From Echiichthys vipera (Eukaryota; Chordata; Actinopteri; Perciformes; Trachinidae), in contig OY829650.1 of the NCBI GenBank assembly GCA_963691815.1, positions 32,503,577 to 32,567,576 on the forward strand: a stretch of 64,000 bases of DNA, read 5' to 3'. The translations under genes and the position numbers were made by a program. The notes under the pieces are model-generated. The model did no database searches. It was given only the letters and a program-made list of their open reading frames with translations, and was not told where the DNA came from. Positions 46,251 through 60,615 of the stretch are shown piece by piece. Every line of letters begins with the position of its first letter. Positions within the stretch are counted from its first letter, which is position 1.

Positions 46251-46746
46251 ATGTTCTAACATTGTGTACAACATAATCAGCATAGCACTGCGCATCATTC
46301 AATTGTTTTATCGTCGCTTAATAGTATCGGCTGATATCAGCATACCACAGACAGAGGTTTTCAGACCTGAAAACCATGGCAATAAACCCTATTTATTTTT
46401 ATTTATACTTTATTGTAAAGGTCAATAATCGACTGATACTGAACATGATGTTTATTTAGCTATTCCTTTGAGTTATTCTTTATTTTCTCAGTGTTCATTT
46501 CTAGAATTGGTTGACAATGTAATACATCATGTATAATGTTGTTTAATATTTTGTTAGGAAAGCAGAATGCAAAATCAGGGCACAATCCACATTGGGAACC
46601 AATAACTGGAAACCTTATTGGAATACCATAACTGCTTACTCTATATTCAAATCAACAACAGTATTGTCTTATTTTTAGCGACTATTGTTAAATACAAGTG
46701 AATTAAGTTCAAAACAATGAGTTGTATCTTTGAAGAAAAAGGGTTT
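46251..46746. other. AT-rich unique sequence
   Basis: No gene or repeat is seen. Confidence 0.45.
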
Positions 46747-47607
46747 ATCTATATACAAGAGATTCTTCTAGTCAGACAAATTAGTTATATGGTAAGTATG
46801 TCCTCTTACCTTTTCTTAGCTGACAGTTTCAGCTGTTCTCCAACTGTCAGCTAAGAGAGGGTAAGGGCGCACTAGCACTGTCCTTCCGCACCGCGCCCCG
46901 GGCTTTAGGGTACTTGTCCCCCCTCCCTCTCCCCCCGCGCCCCAGGCCCGTTTGTACTCACACTGCCTGGGCCTCGCGCAAATGCTTCTCGCTGTCCATA
47001 CGTCATCACGCCGTAACACGCCACACGTCACACGCCACACGTCACACGTCACACGCATTGATTGACGTCATCGCGATGCGTCGCTTTGTTTTCAAATCTT
47101 TCCATAGACCTCGGAGTTTTTGTGCGTCTTGTCGACTGTTTTTGAATATTTTCATCCGACCAAATCTGCAGTAAACACTCCACCTCCGCATCACACCAAC
47201 GTGAACCTTTCGCCGCCATTGTTGTTGTTGTTAAATGGTCCGTCCTTCTATTTTCTATGTCCGAACAGGCGCACATAAACGACGTCAGAACCGCCGTAGG
47301 CATCTTGCTCGCGCTCATACACGTGCGCACGCTCTTGCTCGTACATGTGCAAACGCGCTCTACAAAAGCCCACCTCCCTCAGGCGGGCCGCTGGCCGCAG
47401 TTATGCACGGAGCGGGCGCACTCACACTGGTCAAACGCACTAGGCTTTAGCTGAAAAAACGGTTTTGGCCCGGTGCGGAAGGACAGTGTGACTGCGCCCT
47501 AAGAGGACATCCTTAGCATATAACTAATTTGTCCGACTAGAATAAACTCTAAATTTCAAAATGGATAAAGAAGACATTAGGAATACAATCGATCTATATA
47601 CAAGAGA
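46747..47607. mobile_element. Foldback element complex with 16-bp flanking direct repeats
   Basis: ATCTATATACAAGAGA occurs at 46747-46762 and again at 47592-47607, like a long target duplication. Inside lies a foldback element whose arms (46766 to about 46830, and about 46842-46862 plus 47503-47542) are inverted copies of about 63 bases around a loop of about 12 bases. The right arm is split by a Harbinger-like MITE. Removing it (46865-47499 plus one TAA) restores a near-perfect palindrome. Confidence 0.75.
46865..47499 (-). mobile_element. Harbinger-like MITE, third copy
   Basis: Inverted ends GGGCGCACTAGCACTGTCC and (right, complement) GGGCGCAGTCACACTGTCC extend through CTTCCGCACCG, giving about 30-bp TIRs. 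TAA at 46862-46864 and 47500-47502 is the target duplication. The minus strand encodes the start of a Myb/SANT-like exon, MAAKGSRWCDAEVECLLQIW followed by SDENIQKQ, better preserved than in the 6-kb copies and broken by a frameshift after it. Orientation is opposite to those copies. No transposase is present, so it must have been moved in trans. Confidence 0.85.
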
Positions 47608-48181
47608 GCAACTCAAAAAGCAGCAGTGCTCATTTGATAAGGCCTCTTTATGCAGCTGTTCATGAAACAATTAAAAAAATAATAAGTTTGAACCACTGCA
47701 TGCCTTCATCAGGGTTTTGAGAATGTTGTTTTTTTCAGAAGAGATTTCTGCTTTGTTTTTACTTGATTGCTTTTCTCCATAGACAGGTCAGTGTATCCAT
47801 GAAGTGTTCTTAAGTTGGACTGAGGCCTCTGTGGAGAGAAATTACAAAACATAGCAATACACACAGTAGGTAACAAAAGCCAATAGAAAATGGAGAAACT
47901 CTGGCATTAATTTCAACTGTAGCATGATGAAATATTTTTAGATTTGCCTTTCAGGAACAGTTCTCTTCTTTGATTTAAGCACTGCTATGAGCAAAGCCTT
48001 CTCTGCATACTGTATATCTGCTGCGCCCATCGTGTTTCCACTCCAAAATAACTCAGAGGACAGTAATCCATCTGTCAAACCATCAGTAGGACCCATAGCA
48101 TGTGGGACCACTCCATCCAGGTTTATAAGCAGCAGACAAAAACCCACGGACAAGGAACAACCATCCACTAACTCCAGTATC

Positions 48182-48184
<3 letters not shown>
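47608..48184. other. Unique noncoding sequence
   Basis: No gene is seen. Open frames on both strands here owe their length to the CA array that follows. Confidence 0.45.
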
Positions 48185-49659
<1,475 letters not shown>

Positions 49660-50809
49660 ATGAAGAATTCATTGTCAATATCTCTGGCGGAAGTCACTGA
49701 GGTAGTCAAACAACTCCACAGTGGCAAAGCCCCAGGGATTGATGAGATTCGTCCAGAAATGCTGAAAGCTTGGGTTTGGAGGGGCTGTCTTGGTTGACAC
49801 GTCTCTTCAACATTGTGTGGAAGTCTGGGACATTGCCAAGGGAGTGGCAGACTGGGGTGGTGGTTCCTCTGCTTAAAAAGGGGGACCAGAGGGTATGTGC
49901 CAATTACAGGGGTAGAAAGGAGGGTTCATCCTATAGTCGAACCTCAGATTGAAGAGGAACAATGCGGATTCCGTCCTGAACGTGGAACAACGGACCAGCT
50001 CTTCACTCTCGCAAGGATCCTGGAGGGGGCCTGGGAGTATGTCCATCCAGTCTACATGTGTTTTGTGGATCTGGAGAAGGCATATGACCGGGTGCCTCGG
50101 GAGATACTGTGGGAGGTGCTGCGGGAGTATGGGGTGAGGGGGTCACTTCTGTGGGCCATCCAATCTCTGTACACCCAAAGCGAGAGCTGTGTCCGGATCC
50201 TCGGCAGTAAGTCCGATTCTTTCCCGGTAGGGGTTGGCCTACGCCAGGGGTGCACTTTGTCACCAATCCTGTTCGTGATTTTAATGGACAGGAAATCAGG
50301 CGTAGTCATGTTGGGGAGGGGTTGCAGTTCGGTGGGCTGAGGATCTCTGCTTTTTGCAGATGATGTGGTCCTGATGGCATCGTCGGTCAGTGACCTTTAG
50401 CACTCACTGGATCGGTTCGCAGCCGAGTGTGAAATGGCTGGGATGAAGATCAGCACCTCTAAATCTGAGGCCATGGCTCTCAGCAGGAAACCGGTGGATT
50501 GCTTACTCCGGGTAGGGAATGAGTACGTACCCCAAGTGAAGCAGTTGAGGTGGTTAGGGCATCTAGTAAGGATGCCTCCTGGGCGCCTCCCTGGGGAGGT
50601 GTTCCAGGCACGTCCAGCTGGGAGGAGGCCTTGGGAAAGACCCAGGACTAGGTGGAGAGATTAAATCTCCGCACTGGCCTGGGAACGCCTCGGGATCCCC
50701 AAGTTAGAGCTGGTTAATGTGGCCAGGGAAAGGGAAGTTTGGGGTCCCCTGCTAAAGCTGCTGCCCCAGAGACCTGATCCTGGATAAGCGGTTGAAGATG
50801 AGATGAGAT
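49660..50809 (+). mobile_element. Rex3 LINE (RTE clade), 5'-truncated with internal deletion
   Basis: The ORF remnant shows LAEVTEVVKQLHSGKAPG, REWQTGVVVPLLKKGDQR, then EEQCGFRPERGTTDQLFTLA and the RT block YMCFVDLEKAYDRVPREILW with a catalytic Asp. GVGLRQGCTLSPILFV follows, with the FADDVV active site at about 50353-50370. TGGCAGACTGGGGTGGTGGT at 49845-49864 matches the Rex3 primer site used in fish cytogenetics. Near 50545 the frame jumps from VPQVK to LRWLGHLVRMPPGRL, removing roughly 100 codons. A GGATAAGCGGTTGAAGATG 3' end and GATGAGAT tail close the element. Several frameshifts are present. Confidence 0.9.
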
Positions 50810-53490
50810 ATTATATACAGTATATACATGTATATACTGACAGATTTTGAATGAATATTAAAATCAGGACATTGTAAAATTAGCTTTTACATAACACAGA
50901 AAAGGGGGACTAGTACAAGCATTATTTACTTTCTAACATAAATGTCAGAATTTAGAGACATTTTGAATTATGATTATTATTCTCAGGACCAAACTATGAA
51001 TTACAAATTTTTCTCGTCTGAATTCTGAAACTTAAAAGAGCCCAACCAATTCCTACAGGACAAATCATTTCTCATGTATCTGGGTGCAGCCTCTGTTTTC
51101 ACAAGAATCGGTTTGTCTAATTGTGTTTGCGATAGCTGCGAGCCATCCCGACATATCTGAGTGAACTGAGGCGTGATTCCGACCGTCTGTGATTTGAGCT
51201 GCTTGAAATCCTTGCGGACACTCTGACAGACAATCCCTTCCCTCTGTCCTGACCCAGCGGGCTCTGCCTCATACATGCAGCTGTATTTCCCCAGAGAGTC
51301 TGTCACATTCTTTCCTCCACAGCACAACACACTACCATTTTCAACAGGGGCCGTGGGTCACAAAGAGAAGAGCTCCAATTGCCACCATGAAACCTGGCCG
51401 CGGAGAGATTTGGCCTTTTGGTACTTCATTTTCTCCCCTTCTCCTTTTCTCTTCATTCCTGGGCTGCAGGAAAAGAATGACTCCTGCTTAACGATAGAAT
51501 AATGAATGTCATTTTAGAGGCAGGAGCAGACAGAGGGTTAGAGACAAGAGGAGGGAAGGGAAGGGGAACGGGGGAAGTTGGGGAGCCGAGTATATTACCG
51601 AGCTGGCAAATGTGCCCTCATGCCAGGGAGTCAATTTGAGTGAAGCCGTGCAATGTGACATCATTTACTCAGAAATCCCTAATTTGTCAGCATTAATATT
51701 TCAGCCCCTGCATTGCCTGTCACAGTGTGCCAGAGATGACTGATCAATCTATAAAACGGCTGCAGCTAATTTATTGAATATTTATGTGCAATGTCATGTG
51801 CAGGAGAGCGACATACTTTATTCCACCCTGCTCTGCTCTTATGCCCAGGAACTTTTCTAAAAATCAAATCTTAGGCTTCCGGAGAATGTGACAACTGTGT
51901 ACTGTTGCTGTGCTCAGGTTTGTTTACACTGAAGTCACCTGACTTTATAAATGGACACGTTTGAGCTCATTTAGACAATGACACAGACTGTTTCCCCTGC
52001 TATATAATGGGAAATGAAAATGACAATTCTGTCCCTTCTGCTCATTGCCTTAAATACTATTATTTCCAGAAAGTATCATTTTGCAGTCGTAGTATAGCTT
52101 GTAGGAGACCAAGGATGGAATCAAGAGATTAAAGCACACATAAAAAAAATTCTTAACATGTACTTCCTTTCTGAGCATGGAAATTCATTGACCTTTGAAA
52201 CAGTAGTGAATTGTACATTTTTGTAAGTTAAATTAAATAAATCTAAATTAAACTGCATATTTTGTTAGTTATATCATAGTGTTATCATAAAGGGACGTGT
52301 CTGCTATGTCTGTGTAGGCATTTTTGCCTTCACATTAACCAAACAAAAAACAATATTCAGTGTTCTCCTTCTCCTCTCCTGCTTTTGTTCTGCTCCTGCA
52401 GCCAAATGTGGTTGTATATACACATTACCTACCTGCTTTGCAACTTATGTTTTGTCTAACTTTTGTGTATTTGATGTCTGTCGTCAGAACTGGTTCACCC
52501 TGTGTCTACCATTGGGCCTCCAAAACTGTTGGAATGTCTCACAAGATAGCTTAAAACGGGACCCGCCAGCCAGAGATGGTCACATGTCACTTTTAGCAAG
52601 TACGAGTCAAGTCTCAAATCTCTGAGGGGGAAGTCCAGATCAAGTCTCAAGTATCTGAAGAAAGCAGCAAGTCCTAATCAAGTCTCTTATGGTTTTAATA
52701 CAAAAAATAGAATAGAGTTGGAGTGCAACCGCATTGTATAAGGTCCCAACGAATGACAGTTTATAATCTAGTGTAAATACAGAAAGTCTGTGGCTCCCTT
52801 TACCTGAACTAATTACAGACACACCTGAAACTCAAGGTCCTGCTCTCATTGGAGAATTTTAAGACATTTTATAATAACTTGGAGGCAAACACATCTGGCT
52901 GTAGATATTCTGACTGATCAATTAATGATTATGCTCGATTTTGATGTATATTTGATTTTACTTGTTATTTGATATATTTTTATTGTATTATAGTCATGTA
53001 TTTTGTATTGGCTGCTCATTATGTTTGTCAGAAATGTTGTCAGATGTGCTGCTGTCTGTCTCAGGACACATTATGACATCTTCCACATGAAGACAGGTGC
53101 GATTCAACATGATCTGATGAGAACGTCACACTAAAATATGCATCAAACACTGACTAGATCAAAAAGGCCTTATGTGTGTACATTATGTGTGCTTAAACTA
53201 ATATTTACAATACCCAAGTTGGTTCAGTGCCATGTGGAGAGGCAAAATGTTACAATGAGGGGGGCCCAAATCAAATCCTGCTTAGGGTCCCCAAAAGTCT
53301 TGGGTCGGCCCTGTCTGTCGTTATCTATTCAAGGACAACACTTGAGTTTCTGTTTTCCACCAATTTAGTCCTTACCAGAGCCATATCTGGGATAATAGAA
53401 AAACTAAGGTTACGAGTTCCAGACATTTTTGACAAGCCATGAACCAAGCAAGTGTTGAAGCCCGTAACAACTCATGTAAATGTAGTAATA
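50810..53490. other. Noncoding sequence, possibly conserved in part
   Basis: No gene is supported. 51560-51800 is repeat-poor and conserved-looking (for example GCAGCTAATTTATTGAATAT). 52595-52690 is a run of AAGTCTCAA-type motifs (GAGTCAAGTCTCAAATCTC, ATCAAGTCTCAAGTATCTG), a familiar degenerate fish repeat. Confidence 0.45.
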
Positions 53491-53633
53491 GGGTTTCCCA
53501 TAGCTCACCTGGTAGAACAGGCTCCCCATATACAGAAGCTAAGACCTTGCCGCAGCCGTCGGGGGTTTGACTCCGACCTGTGGCCCTTTGCTACCTGCCA
53601 ATGCTTCAGCTTTCCTGTCAAATAAAGGCATAG
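53491..53633 (+). mobile_element. tRNA-derived SINE, plus strand
   Basis: Box A TAGCTCACCTGG (53501-53512) and box B GGTTTGACTCC (53564-53574) are followed by GTGGCCCTTTGCTACCTGCC and the tail CCTGTCAAATAAAGGC. It belongs to the same family as the minus-strand copy at 1567-1676. Diverged and without a visible target duplication. Confidence 0.75.
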
Positions 53634-56600
53634 AAAATGTAGCTGCAACAAACAATAAACTGCTGTTTGTACCTTATGAAACAATTAGTTCTACAGACTA
53701 CAAGTTTTCAACCTTTTGACTACAAGTTTGGCAAAACAATACCAACTTAAGGCCCACTTGGTTTTTCCTGTGGTTTCAACCACACCACAAGTCTTTATTA
53801 ACTTTACTCAGTTGTCATAGAGATGATGGATATGTTGACATGTCAGATAAGAAGCTATTATCATTTAGCAATTGAACAAATCCATCTCCAAAAAAAAAAC
53901 ACAGGGAGTCAACCTTGAGTTGGGACTGTTTACTCAAACTATTCCCAAGGTGATGAACTTTATAAGCTTCATAATCATTCCAACAAAAGACAGATGGATT
54001 GTAAAATCATTGTTCAGATATAAAACAGCCATACACTTGAAAATGAAGAATCTAAGTGCCTAAACAGAAGTAGCAGCTATTCTCCTCCAATAAATGTGAA
54101 TCCCCTTAATGCCCCTTCCTAATCTTTCTTTGACTGTGTTTGCAGCTGCCAACACATGACTCCCTGTGTCATTGTCTTATTCCATACATTGCTCCGAGAA
54201 TTATGCTTGCTATGGGGTTGGATTTAAGCATAACCCACATTGTATGTAATTATTTACTGCCTGGTGATGGAAAAATCCTTCCATTTTCTGCTTTTGTTAG
54301 CAGCGGCACTGCACATTTACACAATAGGCATTTAGCACGGACAGCATAATTATGACAGCACATCAGGGCTGAAAGTGCTGGGACAGCGCCAAGGCAAAAG
54401 CCGTTCAAACCCTCATTCCTCAATGCCGCTCATGAAGATCATTATGGATGAAAATTAGTACCGGTGGGATGTGGTGGCGGAGCATTAGAAAAACACCACG
54501 GCAGAGTGTTGGGAGCACAGCATCCCTGTACGCCAAGACACCACTGCTGGAGGAGTGGAGGGCCGAAGTCATCGATGAAAAAACAGTTTCTGAAGTGTTT
54601 CAGAGGGCATCATCAGTATTATTCTGAGAAAGGACCACAAACAGTTATATCTGAAAGCTCCTACACTTGACTCTCAGTGAGGAAAAGGACTATTGCAGAG
54701 AAAATGTGACCTCTCTCTGCCATAAAGTAGAAATGATGATGATGTGTTGTAGTTTTCTGAAAGATGTTATTTAGAAGAATTGCTAGTTAGTTCATGCTGT
54801 CCTGCAAGCGTTCGCTGTCGACATACTGTATTTTATTTGCTTTCCTACAATATCTGCTCACAGCAACAAAGGCATTACTAAGGCTATGTTCACATCCCAG
54901 GCCTAAATGCACATTTCTGATTTTCTCTCTGCCTTCACCCTTCATATTTCAATTCAGGCTGTCGAGGGTGCGATAATAATGCAAATTCCTCTTGATGCCA
55001 CTATTTTTTGATCCTCGGCCCACCCCGTAGTTTGGAAAATCATTAATATTGTTGATGGCAAGCAGAAACAAAGCTCCTTGAGCGGAAAAATTAACTGTCT
55101 CTCTGGAGCGACCGTCGCTCTCCTCTCAGTGACGGGAAGTGAGGCTGGGAGTGAGGCTGGGGAATGACACTTGTGCTGGCCAACAGCCCGCTGTCCTGCA
55201 CATTTTCTGTAACAAGTGTAGCATGAAAGCATGGTGGAAAATGAGCCAAACAAAGTTGTCACTTATATGCGTATAGCATCCAATCACAAGGACATGTGAA
55301 GAGAAGTATAGCCAATCACAGCACAGTAGGGTGGGACTAAGTGCTTGCCCAGATCTGATGGGGAAAAATTTAATAAATCAGATCTGTGTCACATTTGCTG
55401 ATGATGTGAATGTAGTGCAGGTCTTCATGGTAGGCTACATGAATGTTATTTCGAAAAAGTTCGGAAATATCCCAAAAATGTTTTTAAACTTGACTAAGGT
55501 GGAAAGGTTTGTGAATTAAAAAGCAAAATGTGAGAAAGTGAAATGAAAACAGATTTAGCTAATAAATGGTGATAAACAGCTGGCTGTGACTTGGCAGTGG
55601 GGCCTGTGCTCTCTGGAGCGGCTGCTGCCCGCTCTCCCCCCAGAGTGGGCTTTGTCAGGTAGCTAATTCTTCTCTCATCTGTGGTCTTATAAACAGAGAG
55701 AGAAAAGAGAGCGGGACAAGAGGGACACGTTATCTCCATTGTTTTTCACTTTTAGAGGTTTGACTGGTGCAGCATTTTTTGCAGCAGTGCTATAATGGTT
55801 TTCTAAATGGAGAATTGGTGCCTGCTTAATGAAGAACCAACTCCTTATCATCGCAAAACAGTAGTGGATGAATTTAATTTGCCGATCTTCTCAACATAGG
55901 GTAACATTTTGATGTTACAGTTCCAGCTACAGTCTCTCTTAAAAAGCAGTCATGGTGTTGCATATTTCAGTACAAATAAGTAGTTGTGTGAAGAACAAAA
56001 GAAAAAGCATGCTCCACACACCCTGCCACATGCACTGTAAAGTTGCGACATCAAAAACAGACCTATAGACCAACCGTTTGGACACCTCTGGAGCTCTCCT
56101 GAATATGATCATTTCTGAGGTTAACCATATTGATTGTACTCCTAATTCTCATCAAATATGCTTCAGGCCAGCAAGGACTGATTTCTTCCCCTGAGCAGCT
56201 TGTTCCCCTGAACAGCTTGTTGAACACAGGTCCTGATCGAGGGCTTTTCCCGGTGTGCCAGTAGGTCAGTAGATGACCAATCCTACCAGTTTACATTTCA
56301 AAGTGCAAATCTCCTTCTTGCACCAGTTAGCATTAGCCCCTCCAGTCCCTTCATTATATCAGCACTAATTACAAACTCTTAAACCAGTGCCAGACATTAC
56401 AATAAGACAGTGCAGTGAGCATATGGCATAATATCCTATTAATGAACACTCTAAATTCAAACTCAGGTCAGCGCTATCACGCCGGAGAATGTGTCACTGA
56501 TCCGATGGAAGCGGGAGGAGGGGGCCTTGAGGGGGTGGAAAGGGAGGGAGAGGAGGAGGAAGTGACCTTCTTCTAAAATGCACAGACTCATTTGGAGGGG

Positions 56601-57643
56601 GAAGGCAGCCCTCGGGCCATCTCATTGTTTTACTTGTTTAATTTTTCGCTAGCAATTATTGATATAATATTTTGATGGCAGAGCCGAGGAAGGAGAAGTC
56701 ATTAAAAAGGGACCAAAGGAGGGAGGAGTTTTTTTCCCTTCATTTTGCTTTGCCACTAGCTAGTCCTGCTCATCTCCACACTCTTTTTCCCGATTTTTTC
56801 CCACCTGCCACTCTCTGTTGCTCTCCAGGGGGAAAGTCAGACTATTTGCATTCGCTGTCACAACAGTGTGAGAAACAAGTTGCATCCGTTTCACTGGCTC
56901 AGTCCTCAGCACGTTCAACGTTTTAATGGGGACTGTCAACTACAAGAGAGATGGATACTACCGTCTTCCCCCGACCGTCCTGATTTTGGAAAAAAAAGGG
57001 GGGGGGGGTGCAAATAGACACATTTAGCATGATTGCATCTGCGAGTGATAGATGTTCCCCGCGGCTTGTTTAATTTGGATCTGGTTTTCAGAGTTAATCT
57101 GCTGAGATGACCCCTGTCTGAAGTGACGTGGGGCCGAATGCAGGGAGAAAGAGGATGGCAGAGGTAGCAAAACGTACGTGGAAGACACTTCACCTTTATC
57201 TGAAAATGGAGCTGTGATCAGTCTTTTCCTTGTTAAAGGCTCAAAGGCCATAAGCCCCACTCTGCTTTTGGAACTGATAAATTGTACCTGCCTCTTTGTT
57301 GGAAATTCATATGGACATGAAGTCAAAACAAACAACTTCTTCTGAGGAGCTTTAGGGGCCATCATATTACACAGGGGCCCTTCTCTCTACCTCTCCCCAG
57401 GGATAGCTCACTCTCAGTGGGTCCTGGAGCTGCAGCCCTGCCCCTGGCCCCTGCCGAGCACTGCAGAGCTGTGTTTGTTTAAAGACCAGACTTAATCCTC
57501 TGCAGCAGCTGTCTCAGATCGGGTCGCAGTTCAGGGGGGGCGGGGGGTGGGCTGCAGGTGCAGACTGAGATTACAGATGTAGCCTTCACTGAAAGTAAGG
57601 GGGCGCTCTAAACAGAGTGAGGTATAGAATATCCAAAGTGGTT
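53634..57643. other. Noncoding sequence, possibly conserved in part
   Basis: No gene is supported. 54120-54480 and 56440-57200 are repeat-poor with TAATTA-type cores (for example GCACGGACAGCATAATTATG) and are candidate conserved noncoding elements. G-runs lie at 56998-57008 and 57534-57551. Confidence 0.4.
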
Positions 57644-57696
57644 AAGAGTAGGACTGGCAGTCCTACTCTTCTCTCAACATGGTAGGTTGAGAGAAG
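57644..57696. other. Two overlapping perfect hairpins
   Basis: Hairpin 1 has arms AAGAGTAGGACT and AGTCCTACTCTT (57644-57655, 57659-57670) with a 3-base loop. Hairpin 2 has arms CTTCTCTCAAC and GTTGAGAGAAG (57668-57678, 57686-57696) with a 7-base loop. They share three bases, so both cannot form fully at once. No gene is adjacent. Confidence 0.8.
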
Positions 57697-59289
57697 AAGA
57701 AAGAATGTATTTGGTTACATGATTTAACACATCAGACACAGTTATACACATACTGTTGCAATCAGCAGCAATCAATGACAGCAGAGTTTTTTAGAAATTA
57801 GCACATCAATACCTAAAGTATTGATATGATAAATACTAATTATTGTTTGAGTATACATAGGATCAATATGATTGATACAGAAAACAAAAGAATGATGTGA
57901 ATGAAAATGTGTTTGATGAAAATGATAATAATAAATAGAAAAGGGTAATCTGAATGGGAAGGTGTGATTAAATTCATAAAACATTGGTTCTGTGGTGTGG
58001 AAGCCGGCATGCTGTTCGCTGCATCATCCAGCTGTCTTCCAGAGACTGAAGGCCGGGAGCCATACGTTGTCCCCCAGAAAAAAAACGTTTGACTATGACC
58101 TCAAACTAGTTGAGAGAATGTGCTAAATTTAAGCACATTACTGAGCAGAGAAAAATTAACTAGCCAGGATTCCTTCAGTAGCAGCAAACAATGAGGGAAG
58201 AGCCTTGCACTGAAGCCCCTTCCCACAGGCTGATTGAGGAAATGTGGTGCATAGAAGATTGCTTTGTACACTGTACACAGTACATTTCCACCTCAGTTTC
58301 TTCAACACCCATGGAGGAAAGATGTTCCCACATCTGTTTAGAAACCATGGAAACTTGTCAGGTCTATCTTCATGATTCACAAATTGAAATGTTTTTCTCG
58401 CAGGATTAAAAGTAATAATATAGTTCTCTTTACATTCACGTTTACAGAGCTAACTGCTATTGCATGAAGACTGTATGAAAGTCTACATGCATCATTACAA
58501 CCAAAATAAAAAAAATTAAAAATAATATAGCCCTAATAAAATAAAGGAGAAATCAGTGCATTTTCTTTTTCACTGACTGTTTCCAAGGTCAGCAATGCCA
58601 TTTCTCACGCAGTCACTCTTAATGTGTGCATCATCCAAAGCCTGATGGGACCTGTAGTTCCAGAACCAAAAACATATTCAACACAGATGGAAACAAGCAA
58701 AATAACTTTTTTTTCTTGTTTTACACATTCAGGAAATGTTTCCATGGTCATGTTCCACACACTGGTTGTTATGTTTTCCTGCTATTCTCTTCTATCCATC
58801 TGTTCATTCAGAGAACTCTGATGGCATTTGTGAAGAGTTAAAGGTAACTTAGGGTAACTGTATCCGACACTCAGTCATGAGCAGAAGAAGAGAAAGCACT
58901 GTGCTCTGAATATGGACTCAACCTGTAACAGCTTGATTAGTGAGAGAAAAAAGGTCATCCTTTTCCAGGAGTAAACTGGATTTATTGTTGTTATGGCTGC
59001 CACACGGCAGTAATAAAAATGACCTCAATAAAAGCACAGCACAGCCAATGCCATATGCAAATGATTCCATAAAAGCATAAATGAAGGGATAGGGGGTGGT
59101 CAACAGGGTGGGTGAGGGTGGGGCCAGCGGGGTTCAGATGGAGCAAATGAAGGCCAAATACCGAATGCAGCGGCCCAGCCCATCACTCTTCATGCCAGCA
59201 GCCTTTTATGTAGCTGTCCAGCAGCCCTTGCACGTGCCCCGTCCTCTCCTTCACCGGCCCTCTGCTCACTGATAACGCAAAGGGCAACG

Positions 59290-59290
<1 letters not shown>
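57697..59290. other. Unique noncoding sequence
   Basis: No gene or recognised repeat is seen. Confidence 0.45.
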
Positions 59291-59345
<55 letters not shown>

Positions 59346-59346
59346 A

Positions 59347-59380
<34 letters not shown>
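59291..59380 (+). repeat. (GT)n microsatellite
   Basis: GT runs 59291-59344 and 59351-59380 are separated by CATGC. Confidence 0.95.
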
Positions 59381-60615
59381 GTAGTGTCTCTGTGTCAGTG
59401 GGTTTGTGACTGTGACTGTGGTCAGTAGGGGAATCTCTGGGCACCTTACGATTCGATTAAGACTTGGGGCTTGAGGGTTTCTTTTTATAAAGAACTTATT
59501 TTTTCACACTGTGACTACCTAGTACTATTTTGCAGAGTGTTATTAATGACCCAAAATGTATTTACTTCCAATATATTTAATTGATAAAAACAAGAAGTGA
59601 TGTGACATTAAACAGGGGTGTTCCGTTTGCCAGCATATATGCCTGCACTGCAAACAGCTTACAGAAAAAGTAAAGTCTTGGTCAGTTTGTAGCAAATATT
59701 GCATTAACACACTTTTGAGAAGAAGTTCAAAGTCTTGATGAAAACAAAGCAATTTTACTAACACTTAAACTAAATAATAAGCTATCATGCTATGTTACTG
59801 TAGCTTAGCTTGCTATATATCACTGGGGGGTAACGTTTACTTCAGTATGGTGAAGCTTCATTTCATGTTGAGTAACTGGTGGCTTAGCACACTACACTCT
59901 CCTAGTAGCTTGCTCAACACTGGACCCAACAGAGACAAAGAGAAAGTAAAAAAGATAGAGAAGCCAAGAAATGTGAGAGAGAAAGGGGAGATAGAAACAT
60001 ACAGTCATAGAGACAGACACTGTAAAACAAAGAGAGGAGCTGCATATGAAGAGTGCAGCAATGCTGGCGGACATTGGCATCCGTTTAGCTGGCACACTGG
60101 CATGCCAAGTTGTAGGATTTACCCTGGAGCCCTTGGGCTTCACTGTGAAAAGACTCAGCGGGCTTGAGGGGCCTTGTGGCTGGCTGCAGCCGGGGTCCCA
60201 TTGTCTGAGCCGCTGGAGAGGGGGGAACGCTGAATGAATGGAGGGAGAACAAGAATAAGACGGAGAGGAGGAGGCCAGAGGCAGAGCAGCAAGTGGTTCC
60301 AGGGAGCAGAGCCAACATGTAGAGAAAGAGGAGTGAGCAGCATGCTGTCGTGCACTGAGGGCCTAGAACAAGGGTTCTCAAAGTCTTCATGACTGAGTGC
60401 CATTAAGGGAGTCAGCATATTACTGAGTGCCGCACAGGTTCAGGACATGCAATATTGGCCCTTTTTTACCAAGCAGTCACACGGTCACACACAAACTCAC
60501 TAAACTGCTTACTTTGCTTACTTAGAACATTATGATGGAAGCATGTTACGGTCATTCTCATGCTCTGTTTTGTCTAATAAGCAATTTGTGGGTTGATACC
60601 GTTTGTTACACAGAT
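59381..60615. other. Unique noncoding sequence
   Basis: No gene is supported. The open frames of about 100-126 codons near 59.8-60.4 kb overlap on both strands and lack domains. Confidence 0.45.

Noticed and set aside
46747..47607. Solo gypsy LTR or LINE explanation for the 16-bp direct repeats
   Set aside because: The sequence between them has no LTR, poly(A) or LINE tail; the foldback arms and MITE account for it.
53501..53574. Possible tRNA gene on the plus strand
   Set aside because: Same reasons; part of the SINE.
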